64,000 nucleotides of DNA from Bifidobacterium saguini DSM 23967 (lineage in GTDB: Bacteria > Actinomycetota > Actinomycetes > Actinomycetales > Bifidobacteriaceae): the NCBI RefSeq assembly GCF_000741715.1, contig NZ_JGZN01000013.1:1-64000 (forward strand), given 5' to 3'. Below are positions 33,493 through 41,432 of this stretch, piece after piece (position 1 is the first letter of the stretch; the number at the start of each line of letters is the position of its first letter). The notes beneath the pieces were generated by a model, which was not told the origin of the DNA, made no database searches, and saw only the letters and a list, made by a program, of their open reading frames with translations. The translations under genes were made by a program, and so were the position numbers.

Positions 33493-34089
33493 ATGGGTAC
33501 TGCAGGCAGCAACAGCGAGCATAAGCAGTACTCTGACGACGCATCGGTCGCATCGACGGCAACTGCGGCAGCTGCACTACCGAGGAAATCCGCAACGCAC
33601 AGGAAATTGCGAAAGCCCCGCAAATCCACCGCGCCTGAGAAGTACGCGCGCGGTACGCGGTCGTACACAATGTCGCACATCCGCGGCAAGGATACGTCGA
33701 TTGAAGTGCTGGTGCGCAGTTATCTGTTCCGTCGCGGCCTGCGATTTCGCAAGAATGACAAGCGCTATCCCGGACATCCGGATGTGGTGTTGCCGAAGTA
33801 TCGCACAATCGTGTTTGTAAACGGCTGCTTCTGGCATATGCATGAAGGCTGCACGAAGCATTCGATGCCGAAGTCGAATGTGGAGTTCTGGACGGCGAAG
33901 CTGCTGCGTAATCGAGCGCGCGACGCCGCCCAGCATGCCGAGCTTGAAGCCGCTGGGTGGCGCGTCATCGTGGTGTGGGAGTGCGAGCTAGCAAAGGCTA
34001 CGCGCGAGGAGCGGCTGGGTAAGTTGTATGAGCAGATTGTTGGAGGCAATAGCACCGAAAGCAATCCCAAACTGTTACTAATGCAGTAG
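33493..34089 (+). CDS. vsr: Very-short-patch-repair endonuclease Vsr
   Basis: A 198-residue mismatch endonuclease that nicks T:G mismatches arising by deamination of 5-methylcytosine. Core: MSHIRGKDTSIEVLVRSYLF, GLRFRKNDKRYPGHPDVVLP (catalytic Asp) and FVNGCFWHMHEGC with the zinc/catalytic His and Cys residues; the closing helix follows WRVIVVWECEL. About 58 extra N-terminal residues (Ala/Ser/Lys-rich) precede the core. GAGGAG supports the start. It belongs functionally with the C5-cytosine methyltransferase 3.2 kb downstream. Confidence 0.92.
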   Translation: MGTAGSNSEHKQYSDDASVASTATAAAALPRKSATHRKLRKPRKSTAPEKYARGTRSYTMSHIRGKDTSIEVLVRSYLFRRGLRFRKNDKRYPGHPDVVLPKYRTIVFVNGCFWHMHEGCTKHSMPKSNVEFWTAKLLRNRARDAAQHAELEAAGWRVIVVWECELAKATREERLGKLYEQIVGGNSTESNPKLLLMQ

Positions 34090-34107
34090 TACAGCTCAGC
34101 AATGCAG

Positions 34108-34142
34108 TGGGACTTTTACTTGCCATACTAGTAAAAGTCCCA
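34108..34142. terminator. Bidirectional terminator between vsr and the UPF0145 gene
   Basis: TGGGACTTTTAC-N11-GTAAAAGTCCCA, a perfect 12-bp stem between convergent genes. Confidence 0.7.
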
Positions 34143-34185
34143 CGGTTCTTGGCTGTATTTGATTGCACATGATTCTGAGTGGATC

Positions 34186-34518
34186 TCAACCTTGGCGCGC
34201 GAGCTGCACGGCGGTACCGGAGGCGGTGACCATGAGCATGGAGCCGTCCGCGCCGAGCACTTCGTAGTCAATGTCAACGCCGACTACCGCGTGCGCGCCT
34301 ATCGCCTCGGCACGCTGCTGCATTTCAGCGATGGCTTCGTTGCGCGCCTTCGTCAGCTCCTCCTCATAGCCCTGGCTGCGACCACCGAACACGTTGCGGA
34401 AGCTCGCGCCGATATCCTTGAACATGTTCACGCCGGCGACCACTTCGCCGAACACAATGCCCTGGTAATTGGTGATGACATAGCCGTCGACCGACGGCGT
34501 GGTGGTGACAAGAATCAT
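34186..34518 (-). CDS. UPF0145/YbjQ-family protein
   Basis: A 110-residue protein of the UPF0145 (YbjQ) family: [20 protein letters not shown] at the N-terminus, the long helix [29 protein letters not shown], and a conserved terminal strand ([12 protein letters not shown]). The start has AAAGGA upstream. Members form oligomeric barrels; no biochemical function is established. It interrupts the defence-related genes on the opposite strand. Confidence 0.9.
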   Translation of the reverse strand: MILVTTTPSVDGYVITNYQGIVFGEVVAGVNMFKDIGASFRNVFGGRSQGYEEELTKARNEAIAEMQQRAEAIGAHAVVGVDIDYEVLGADGSMLMVTASGTAVQLARQG

Positions 34519-34709
34519 GGTGAGTTTCCTTTGGCTCTGGTGTTGCAGCGCGGGTGATATTCGCGCGGTTTTACTGCAATCCTATAAGCAATCGCTCACG
34601 AACTGGCATGAGACCAGACGAAAGCCCTGCGATTATGTCCCGATTGGCGGTGTCCGTAAGTCAGCGAGGGTATTTCCGGCGCGCGTTTGCTGATTAGCTA
34701 TCGATTATC

Positions 34710-34961
34710 TGTCCCGGTTGTGCAATGCAACGTTTCAGCTCGCTACCGGGACAATGATTTATGCCACGGAACCGCATTTCGAGGCATTTTGCAGTTGCGT
34801 GGCACGGATTTCCATCCAAGCACACGTATCGAGCAATATTCAATTGTAGAAATCCCTGAAATTCCGCCATTTTCTCCACGAGGAATTTCTCGGTCGACGC
34901 GATTTTCAAAGGCATCTTTGCCACGCAACTGCAAAATGTCTTGACTTGCATTTGCGTGGCA
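34710..34961. repeat. Three 43-44 bp hairpins of mixed type
   Basis: Unit 34710-34753 has TGTCCCGG/CCGGGACA arms (as at 24.7 kb). Unit 34762-34804, 52 bp on, has TGCCACG/CGTGGCA arms, as has 34919-34961 (compare 3.7 kb). The 114-bp middle carries AATTCCGCCATTTTCT (34860-34875), the reverse complement of a 16-mer inside the 24.7-kb array. Confidence 0.78.
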
Positions 34962-35023
34962 CAGAAATCCACCCCGATACTGCCAGAACGAACTTTCGGT
35001 CTATCAGGACAAGAAAAAGACCC

Positions 35024-35203
35024 TTACATACCCTCAGTCAAACCCGCATACTCCTCCGCAGCTGCATCGTCCCCTTGAAGCGCCGCACGAAGCAGTGGAA
35101 TTAAATCCTCAGGAACGAATGCGATGGACTTTATTCCTTGTGGAGCATTCGCAATTATTGAGCTCCAGCACCGATAAAATATACTTTTATATAGCTCCGA
35201 AAG
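35024..35203 (-). pseudogene. C-terminal relic of an unrecognised protein
   Basis: An uninterrupted minus-strand frame of 59 codons reads LSELYKSIFYRCW, IIANAPQGIKSIAFVPEDL and LLRAALQGDDAAAEEYAGL to TAA at 35024. It has the composition of a real protein and no ATG start; a stop (35204-35206) lies just upstream. It abuts the restriction gene promoter and is probably the stump of a gene cut by arrival of the restriction-modification genes. The family is not recognised. Confidence 0.35.
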
Positions 35204-35228
35204 TTACAAAGCAAAGTTGGAGGCCTCA

Positions 35229-37253
35229 ATGTTTAGCTCACAAAAGAAAAAGACAATACAAATCATAAAAGCCATATGTTTGGATAGCAATAGACTCGTA
35301 GCCTGCATCCGTCCCGCCAATCCGAATAATCAATGGACGTTGCCCGGTGGAATTACCTACAATGGGGAGGGGCCTGCCGACACACTGGAACGCACGCTGA
35401 AAGGCCTTTATGATGGTGAGTTATCAATTGGTTCGGAATTATGTCGCACCAATCTCACCCAAAATGGAACTAGATATCGCGTCACGACATATATTTGCTA
35501 CCCCACTAACATCATTAATCACTTACCTGATGGAACGGAACTGCTCTGGCTGTCTCAAGCCGATATGGCAAATCATGTTTGGTCTAATATCGACCAAAAA
35601 GCAGCCGACCGAGTTATGTCACCATTATTCGGGGAAAGTGAATATCGCACCAAAAAAGCAATACAAGAACATGCTTTAGATGCAATAAATCTAACATTAG
35701 GAGAAATCGATTCTGACAACACCAAAAACCCCAATAATAAAGGCTATCCTGGGAACGTAATCGAACAAGTCTGGTTTAATCACCCTGCGGACAATATTTC
35801 TGCACCCGATTTTCCGGAAGCTGGAGTTGAATTAAAAGTTACACCAATAGATTTCAAAAAGACAAAAACAGGAGAAATCGAATTCAAGGCAGGAGAAAGA
35901 CTCGTACTTAATATCATTAATTATAAGAACGAGGAGAAATCCACCTTTACAACAAGCTCTTTTTGGAATAAAAATAAATATATTGAAATTATACAATATC
36001 TGCGTAGAGATGTATCCAAAAAGAAGGAAACAGAAGATAAGCTACGCTATAAAGTCAAATATGCAAATCTACTCGCTCTTGAAGATATCAATGAGCCCGA
36101 TTTTCCTCAAGATAATCTCATACGTTTATCCGATAAACATATGGTCGAAATAGAAGAGGATTGGACCAGAATACATAAACTAATCAAACAGGGGAGGGCC
36201 AATGAACTCACCGAATCAATGACCCGCACTCTGGGTACATGCACGAAAGGCAATAGCGACTATCGATTCACAGTCCAGTCAAACGGACAGCAAGCCAAGA
36301 GCCGCGCCTATTGTTTCAAGCAAGGTTTCATGACTACCTTACTCCAGGAATACATACTCAAGGACACCACTCTTCAGAGTTTGATACATGACACGAAAGC
36401 CCTAACATACAAAACCACCGAAGAAATAATTCTTGATTATTTCAATCCATATAGAGGACAAACACTTAACGACATCGCCAAATCCTTTAATTTAAATTGG
36501 CCTTTAAACAAAACTCCGAAGAATATCGTCTATTTATTAGTAAAGCGCATGCTCAATATTAATAGTCCGGACACGACCGCGGACACCGATGCAGGGCTTA
36601 ACTCGATGAATGTCGAAGAATTCTCCAATGACCAAATACGAATTAAAACCATCACTTTATTCCACGGAGCACCAAAAGAAAACTTCAAGGTACAAGGAAT
36701 CTCCGATTTCTTCCACTTATCCTCGCAACACTGGGAAGATTCAGATTTATATAAACTGCTAGAAACACAGCGTTTTCTATTACTTGTATTCGACAACAAT
36801 AACAATAATTCGAAGGACTCAAATCCTTCGGGCATACAATTCCTTGGAGCCAAGTTCTGGAATGTGCCAGAAAAGGATTTGAATGGAATGATTAAATCCG
36901 TCTGGGAAGAGGATGTATCCAAGATACGAAACGGTGTTCATCTAATTTACGCTGGCGGCAAGGTACACAACAACTTCGTCAAAGAATCAGATGAACGAAT
37001 ATTGCACCTCCGCCCCGACGCAGCAAAATCTCAATATTGTCCTCCATATCAAATCGAATATGACGACGCCAACGGAAAGCATCACAAAAAGACGATAAAT
37101 AACGCCCGCCAATTGCCCGCCCCAGCAAGCTGGGAGAACCGTCCCTCCAACCATGATATGTATACCGAGAACTATATGACCAAACAAGCCTGGTGGCTAA
37201 ATCAGAAATATATGTTCAGCCAAATTGAGGAACTGTTGCCGAAGACCGCGTAG
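35229..37253 (+). CDS. Sau3AI/MutH-family type II restriction endonuclease with Nudix-like N-terminus
   Basis: A 674-residue protein. Residues 10-115 resemble a Nudix fold (IIKAICLDSNRLVACI, then QWTLPGGITYNGEGPADTLE), but the Nudix box lacks the catalytic REXXEE: R55 is followed by TLKGLYDG. Residues about 140-330 carry the MutH/Sau3AI active site D194, E201, K203 (DFPEAGVELKVTP), with exactly the MutH spacing. The remainder to 674 matches the second domain expected in Sau3AI, which is only about 490 residues. ATG 35229 follows GGAGG. The DNA is markedly A/T-rich compared with its neighbours, indicating transfer. The likely target is GATC, by family. Confidence 0.85.
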   Translation: MFSSQKKKTIQIIKAICLDSNRLVACIRPANPNNQWTLPGGITYNGEGPADTLERTLKGLYDGELSIGSELCRTNLTQNGTRYRVTTYICYPTNIINHLPDGTELLWLSQADMANHVWSNIDQKAADRVMSPLFGESEYRTKKAIQEHALDAINLTLGEIDSDNTKNPNNKGYPGNVIEQVWFNHPADNISAPDFPEAGVELKVTPIDFKKTKTGEIEFKAGERLVLNIINYKNEEKSTFTTSSFWNKNKYIEIIQYLRRDVSKKKETEDKLRYKVKYANLLALEDINEPDFPQDNLIRLSDKHMVEIEEDWTRIHKLIKQGRANELTESMTRTLGTCTKGNSDYRFTVQSNGQQAKSRAYCFKQGFMTTLLQEYILKDTTLQSLIHDTKALTYKTTEEIILDYFNPYRGQTLNDIAKSFNLNWPLNKTPKNIVYLLVKRMLNINSPDTTADTDAGLNSMNVEEFSNDQIRIKTITLFHGAPKENFKVQGISDFFHLSSQHWEDSDLYKLLETQRFLLLVFDNNNNNSKDSNPSGIQFLGAKFWNVPEKDLNGMIKSVWEEDVSKIRNGVHLIYAGGKVHNNFVKESDERILHLRPDAAKSQYCPPYQIEYDDANGKHHKKTINNARQLPAPASWENRPSNHDMYTENYMTKQAWWLNQKYMFSQIEELLPKTA

Positions 37254-37334
37254 ACCAAGTTAATCAAAAATCCATTTTTTCGGCTATACTGAATCCAGAA
37301 ATATAGAACGATCGTTCGAATCGAAAGGAATGTT

Positions 37335-38606
37335 GTGGCTGCTGAGATAAGGATTGCGGAGCTGTTTGCCGGAGTCGGCGGGTTCCGCTTGGGACTCGAC
37401 GGCTACGGCAAACCCGGGGATGATTTCTACATGGAACCCGCTGGCCCATTCCATACTATATGGGCTAATCAATGGGAACCAATGGGCCAAGAATCCAAGC
37501 AATTTGCGTGGCGCTGCTACGAACAGCATTTCGGCAAAGGTTCTTGCGTGAATGAGGACATCGCTAAAGTCTTAGACGAAGTCGATGCCGGAGAGAGAGC
37601 GATTCCCGACTTTGACATGCTCGTTGGTGGATTCCCTTGTCAAGACTATAGCGTTGCAAAGCCGCTCGCTCTCGCAGCCGGCATTGAGGGACGCAAAGGC
37701 GTTCTATGGTGGAGCATCAATCATCTCCTAGAGATGAGGCTGCCGAAAATTGTCTTACTGGAAAATGTTGACCGTCTGCTTAAATCCCCCGCAAGTCAAC
37801 GCGGCCGTGATTTCGCCATCATTTTGTCTTGCCTGAATCGTTTGGGATACAACGTGGAATGGCATGTCGTCAATGCTGCTGAATACGGCATGCCCCAGCG
37901 CAGACGCCGAGTGTATATATACGCAGAGCATAATTCCGAATGGGGAAATCTTGAAGAGCGACTTCTCTCCACCGGCGTTATGGCACGTGCTTTCCCCATT
38001 AGGCCTAACGAAAAAGATAAGGGACTCGTTTATTTCAGCATCGGAAACGACCCTTACGAAGTCACGCAGACCTTTGGTAAGGGACACAAGGTAAGCCTAT
38101 TTCGCAATACCGGTGTCATGATTAACGGACAGGTAGTCACCATGAAGGCAGACGCTGAATATGCAGGCAACCACATGACTTTAGGCGATGTACTAGTGCC
38201 TGCATCTGATGTCCCTGAGCAATTCTGGATTGACGAAACCAAAATCCCCTCTTGGACCTATCTCAAGGGAGGGAAGAAGGAAGAGCGCACCACTTCCGCC
38301 GGCTATACATACACCTACTCTGAAGGACCGGTGGCATTCCCTGATCCACTCACTTCGCCTAGCCGAACAATCTTGACTGGCGAAGGTGGGGCAGGAGCCA
38401 GCCGTACAAAACATGTCGTGGAGCAAGATGGCAGACTTCGCCGTTTGGTGCCGGATGAATTGGATCAATTGCAGATGTTCCCGAAAGGCTGGACGGATAC
38501 CGGTATGAGCGATGGCCGACGTGCCTTCTGCATGGGCAATGCTCTAGTCACCGAAATTCCCCATCGCATCGGCGAAGTAATTGCCCATGACTATCAAGCT
38601 CAATAA
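37335..38606 (+). CDS. C5-cytosine DNA methyltransferase
   Basis: A 423-residue m5C methyltransferase with motifs in order: FAGVGGFRLGL (I, SAM binding), GGFPCQDYSVAKP (IV, catalytic Cys), LLENVDRLL (VI), QRRRRVYIYA (VIII), a target-recognition region of about 150 residues, and MGNALV (X). Start GTG 37335 has AAAGGA upstream. It follows the restriction gene by 81 bp on the same strand and should protect its site. The last 20 bases overlap the downstream nucleotidyltransferase gene. Confidence 0.93.
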   Translation: MAAEIRIAELFAGVGGFRLGLDGYGKPGDDFYMEPAGPFHTIWANQWEPMGQESKQFAWRCYEQHFGKGSCVNEDIAKVLDEVDAGERAIPDFDMLVGGFPCQDYSVAKPLALAAGIEGRKGVLWWSINHLLEMRLPKIVLLENVDRLLKSPASQRGRDFAIILSCLNRLGYNVEWHVVNAAEYGMPQRRRRVYIYAEHNSEWGNLEERLLSTGVMARAFPIRPNEKDKGLVYFSIGNDPYEVTQTFGKGHKVSLFRNTGVMINGQVVTMKADAEYAGNHMTLGDVLVPASDVPEQFWIDETKIPSWTYLKGGKKEERTTSAGYTYTYSEGPVAFPDPLTSPSRTILTGEGGAGASRTKHVVEQDGRLRRLVPDELDQLQMFPKGWTDTGMSDGRRAFCMGNALVTEIPHRIGEVIAHDYQAQ

Positions 38607-38901
38607 AGAAGAATTGGCTAATATCGCCGAACATTACGGCATTGCGGAACTGTATATGTTCGGGTCTCTAGCTCGCGACGAGGCTTTGCCTGATTCCGAT
38701 GTGGACCTGCTGTACCGGCTTAAACCCGAAGCCGCACTGAGAATGATGGCCAAGCAACAGCTCACCGATGATTTACAGCACTTTTTCGGTCGTAAAGCAT
38801 CACTGCTTTCTTATGACTCACTGATTCGTCGTGCACAGCGGAGCCGAGCCAGCCGAATGTTCTTGAATCACATCAAGCCTGACTTGATTCAAGTTATCTA
38901 G
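38587..38901 (+). CDS. MNT-type minimal nucleotidyltransferase
   Basis: A 104-residue nucleotidyltransferase with the full GSX10DXD signature (GSLARDEALPDSDVD). It overlaps the methyltransferase gene by 20 bases, so it is translated from the restriction-modification mRNA. Its sequence closely parallels the C-terminal half of the HTH-MNT gene at 39011 (YRLKP, KQQL-DDL, SYDSL, RSRAS, PDLI). MNT proteins are antitoxins that AMPylate HEPN toxins; no HEPN gene follows this copy directly, so it is either a duplicate that still serves the HEPN at 39592 or an orphan. Confidence 0.85.
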   Translation: MTIKLNKEELANIAEHYGIAELYMFGSLARDEALPDSDVDLLYRLKPEAALRMMAKQQLTDDLQHFFGRKASLLSYDSLIRRAQRSRASRMFLNHIKPDLIQVI

Positions 38902-38954
38902 CTGCATTTTCTGCATCATTTTCTGCATCATCAGCTGGTTTTCTGCATCATTTT
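38901..38954 (+). repeat. TTTTCTGCATCA short repeats
   Basis: Three full copies of TTCTGCATCA and one partial lie between the two nucleotidyltransferase genes. Two are 12 bp apart and the last is 20 bp farther on. Confidence 0.65.
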
Positions 38955-38983
38955 GCACTGAAATGAGGCAGAAAAACATCAAC

Positions 38984-39003
38984 ATATAGCATATATGCTA
39001 TAT
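38984..39003. promoter_or_regulatory. Perfect 20-bp palindrome, probable autoregulatory operator
   Basis: ATATAGCATATATGCTATAT is fully symmetric and ends seven bases before the start of the HTH-MNT gene. The N-terminal HTH of that protein is the obvious candidate to bind it. Confidence 0.65.
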
Positions 39004-39010
39004 TGAGTAC

Positions 39011-39592
39011 ATGAAGACGATTGCTGAATTGCGCGAGGAACGCATGCGTTCACATATCAGCCAGAGCGAGGCAGCTAAGACGATGGGCACCACCCAGTCG
39101 GCGCTTTCACGCGCGGAACGCGAAGGCAATCCGACGCAGGATTTTCTGCAGCGTTATGAGCGCGCACTAGCGACCCTGGCCGGACATGCTCTCTCACACA
39201 AGACAACTGACGCAGATGCGAATGTTGAAGCAGAAGCCGCGAATGCCTCGCAACCCACCGCATCAGCGAACAGCACTCTAGAAATAGCTACGCTTAAACT
39301 CATCGTGTCTCGTCTTGTAGAGCGACATCACATTGCTGAAATGTATGTATATGGATCAGTAGCACGCGGAGATGCAAGACCAGACTCGGATGTGGATCTA
39401 ATCTACCGTCTCAAACCTGGAGCATCTTACTCGATCATGGAGAAACAGCAGCTCATCGATGATCTGGAATCCATGCTTGGACGAACAGTATCCCTCATCT
39501 CTTATGACTCGTTACTGCGTCATGCCAAGCGCAGCCGCGCTAGCAAACGCTTTCTCGACCACATCACGCCTGACCTCATTAAGGTGGCATAA
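39011..39592 (+). CDS. HTH-MNT nucleotidyltransferase antitoxin
   Basis: A 193-residue fusion. Residues 1-55 are an XRE-type HTH (HISQSEAAKTMGTTQSALSRAEREG); an Ala/Thr-rich linker follows; residues about 95-193 are an MNT nucleotidyltransferase with GSVARGDARPDSDVD (GSX10DXD). The TAA stop and the ATG of the HEPN gene share a base (TAATG), the arrangement of an antitoxin-toxin pair. By analogy to MntA it should AMPylate and silence the HEPN partner; the HTH suggests that it also represses the operon through the palindrome at 38984. Confidence 0.87.
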   Translation: MKTIAELREERMRSHISQSEAAKTMGTTQSALSRAEREGNPTQDFLQRYERALATLAGHALSHKTTDADANVEAEAANASQPTASANSTLEIATLKLIVSRLVERHHIAEMYVYGSVARGDARPDSDVDLIYRLKPGASYSIMEKQQLIDDLESMLGRTVSLISYDSLLRHAKRSRASKRFLDHITPDLIKVA

Positions 39593-39966
39593 TGCAAACT
39601 ACGATTCATCATCACGACCAAGTATTCCGAGATCAAAGTACGCTCATCCGCTTGCTTGATCATCTCATTAACGCCATCAACGACATCGGCGACATACCAT
39701 CATCTGCAGCGCTAGAGGATAACCGCATACGCTTTAACTCCGTAGCAATGGAAATGGCACAAGTGCAGGAATGTGCCCGCAAACTTTCAGATAGCTTCCG
39801 CAGCACAATGCCAAATCTGCCTTGGAATGAATTGCGTGCGCTGCGCAACGTAATCGTCCATGATTATGACGAAATCGATGTTGAATCACTGTACGATACC
39901 GTAACCAAGGATGCACCACATCTCGTTGCACAATTGCAGCCATTAGTCGACGCTATCGAAGACTAG
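39592..39966 (+). CDS. HEPN-domain toxin (HepT-like)
   Basis: A 124-residue all-helical protein ending a MNT-HEPN pair. The RX4HXY motif of HepT ribonucleases is intact in RNVIVHDYDEI near residue 90; its Tyr is the residue AMPylated in characterised systems. The first half (HHDQVFRDQSTLIRLLDHLI) fits the HEPN helix bundle. It is translationally coupled to the upstream antitoxin. Expected role: RNA cleavage when the antitoxin fails, giving plasmid or phage stability functions. Confidence 0.85.
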   Translation: MQTTIHHHDQVFRDQSTLIRLLDHLINAINDIGDIPSSAALEDNRIRFNSVAMEMAQVQECARKLSDSFRSTMPNLPWNELRALRNVIVHDYDEIDVESLYDTVTKDAPHLVAQLQPLVDAIED

Positions 39967-39999
39967 TCACCACATATTAGGCCCAAACCATCTCAACCG

Positions 40000-41034
40000 C
40001 TACGACTTCTTAATGCTGTCGTCTGCCTCCGTATCTCCGTCCACGGCGGGAATCCAGTCGCCGTAGCCCTGAGCTTCCATCTGCGAGCGCGGCACGAAGC
40101 GCAGGGCGGCGGAGTTCATGCAGTAGCGCAGGCCGCCACGGTCGGCCGGTCCGTCCTCGAACACGTGGCCCAAGTGAATCTGCGTTTCTGCGGTGCGCAC
40201 CTCAATGCGGTCGCGGCCGGGAATGCGATGATCCTCATGCTCGGTAAGTAGCGAACCCTTCAGCGGGCGGGAGAACGCCGGCCAGCCGCAGCCGGAGTCG
40301 AACTTGTCGCGCGACGAGAATAGCGGCTCGCCGCTGATGATGTCCACGTAAATGCCGGGCTCGAATTCCTCGTCGTATTCGTTGACGAACGGGCGCTCGG
40401 TTGCGGCCAGCTGCGTCACCGCGAACTGCTCCAGCGTCAGATCCCAAATCCGCTCGACATACTTCTGCCGGCGCTTCACGTTCGCGATCGCGGCAATCGG
40501 CACATGGCAGTAGCCGCCGGGGTTGTTGATCAGATAATCCTGATGGTGTGCCTCGGCCGGGTAGAAGTTCTTGAGCGGTTCCACCAGCACGGCCGGACGC
40601 TGCGGCTGACGGTCCACCAGCTGCTCCAGCGCCGCCGCGTACACGGTCTTCTGTGCATCATCCGTGTAGAACATGCCGGTGCGATACTGGCGGCCACGGT
40701 CCTCGCCCTGCTGGTTCACGGAGAACGGATCGATTACCTCCAGGAACAGCAGCGACAGCGTGCGCAGACTCACCTGAGCCGGGTCGAATACCACCTTCAC
40801 TGTTTCGGCGGCATCGGTTTCGCCGGCACACACCTGCTCATAGGTGGGTGACTCCACCGTGGACTGCGCGTAACCGACCGTGGTGCCCACCACGCCATCC
40901 ACGTTCTGGAAGTATCGCTCCAAGCCCCAGAAGCAGCCGCCGGCAAAATAGGCAGTCTGGGTGTTGGACTGCTGCGAAGCGGTCGCGCTTACGTTCGCGT
41001 CCGCATTATTCGAAGTGTTCACGTTCTCGCTCAT
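40000..41034 (-). CDS. msrAB: Methionine sulfoxide reductase MsrA-MsrB fusion
   Basis: A 344-residue bifunctional enzyme reducing both S- and R-methionine sulfoxide. Residues about 30-190 are MsrA with catalytic Cys in [12 protein letters not shown]; residues about 195-330 are MsrB with [13 protein letters not shown] and the catalytic [11 protein letters not shown]. Start 41034 is the first Met of the MSENVNTS N-terminus. No signal peptide is seen, so it is cytoplasmic. It is convergent with the HEPN gene, 33 bp apart. Confidence 0.95.
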   Translation of the reverse strand: MSENVNTSNNADANVSATASQQSNTQTAYFAGGCFWGLERYFQNVDGVVGTTVGYAQSTVESPTYEQVCAGETDAAETVKVVFDPAQVSLRTLSLLFLEVIDPFSVNQQGEDRGRQYRTGMFYTDDAQKTVYAAALEQLVDRQPQRPAVLVEPLKNFYPAEAHHQDYLINNPGGYCHVPIAAIANVKRRQKYVERIWDLTLEQFAVTQLAATERPFVNEYDEEFEPGIYVDIISGEPLFSSRDKFDSGCGWPAFSRPLKGSLLTEHEDHRIPGRDRIEVRTAETQIHLGHVFEDGPADRGGLRYCMNSAALRFVPRSQMEAQGYGDWIPAVDGDTEADDSIKKS

Positions 41035-41085
41035 ACGCCTCACGTTACTCTGAACAACTACTCTGCACGGAATATGCTTGAGATT

Positions 41086-41424
41086 ATGAGCAACGCGAAT
41101 AATGAAGCACATCACTCCCCTGCAGAAACCAAGCCGCAGCAGCAGTCAAAAGCAACGTGGACTCAGGCGTCCGGACCGAAGCAAGCACGACTGACTATTG
41201 CGGTCACAGTCGTTGCCGTAGTGCTTATTGCGCTGGGGCTTGGTTTCTTTGTGAGTTGGGGGTTGGCTGCGATTGCGGTGATCATTATGGTTCCTGGTGC
41301 GATTTCGCTGGCGATTATCGCCAAGCATCCGGAATCGACGGGCGGGCGCAGCATGCTCGGAATCTCCAACCCGGACACACTGCTCGATCCGCTGCGCAGG
41401 CCTAGCGAGCGCCGCGGAAAGTAA
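41086..41424 (+). CDS. Small membrane protein, two helices
   Basis: A 112-residue protein (an alternative ATG at 41074 adds four residues). A polar N-terminus of about 35 residues is followed by two adjacent hydrophobic segments ([20 protein letters not shown] and [20 protein letters not shown]) and a basic tail. The family is not recognised. It is divergent from msrAB and convergent with the exporter gene. Confidence 0.6.
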   Translation: MSNANNEAHHSPAETKPQQQSKATWTQASGPKQARLTIAVTVVAVVLIALGLGFFVSWGLAAIAVIIMVPGAISLAIIAKHPESTGGRSMLGISNPDTLLDPLRRPSERRGK

Positions 41425-41432
41425 TCGACCGT

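Larger units (their letters stand above)
34519..35228. other. 700-bp gap with hairpin repeats and a gene relic
   Basis: Contains the hairpins at 34710-34961 and a minus-strand reading-frame relic at 35024-35203. The right 150 bp turns A/T-rich toward the restriction gene, consistent with an insertion boundary. Confidence 0.5.

Noticed and set aside
36530..37187. Minus-strand frames inside the restriction gene
   Set aside because: No start signals or motifs; they overlap the conserved nuclease frame entirely.
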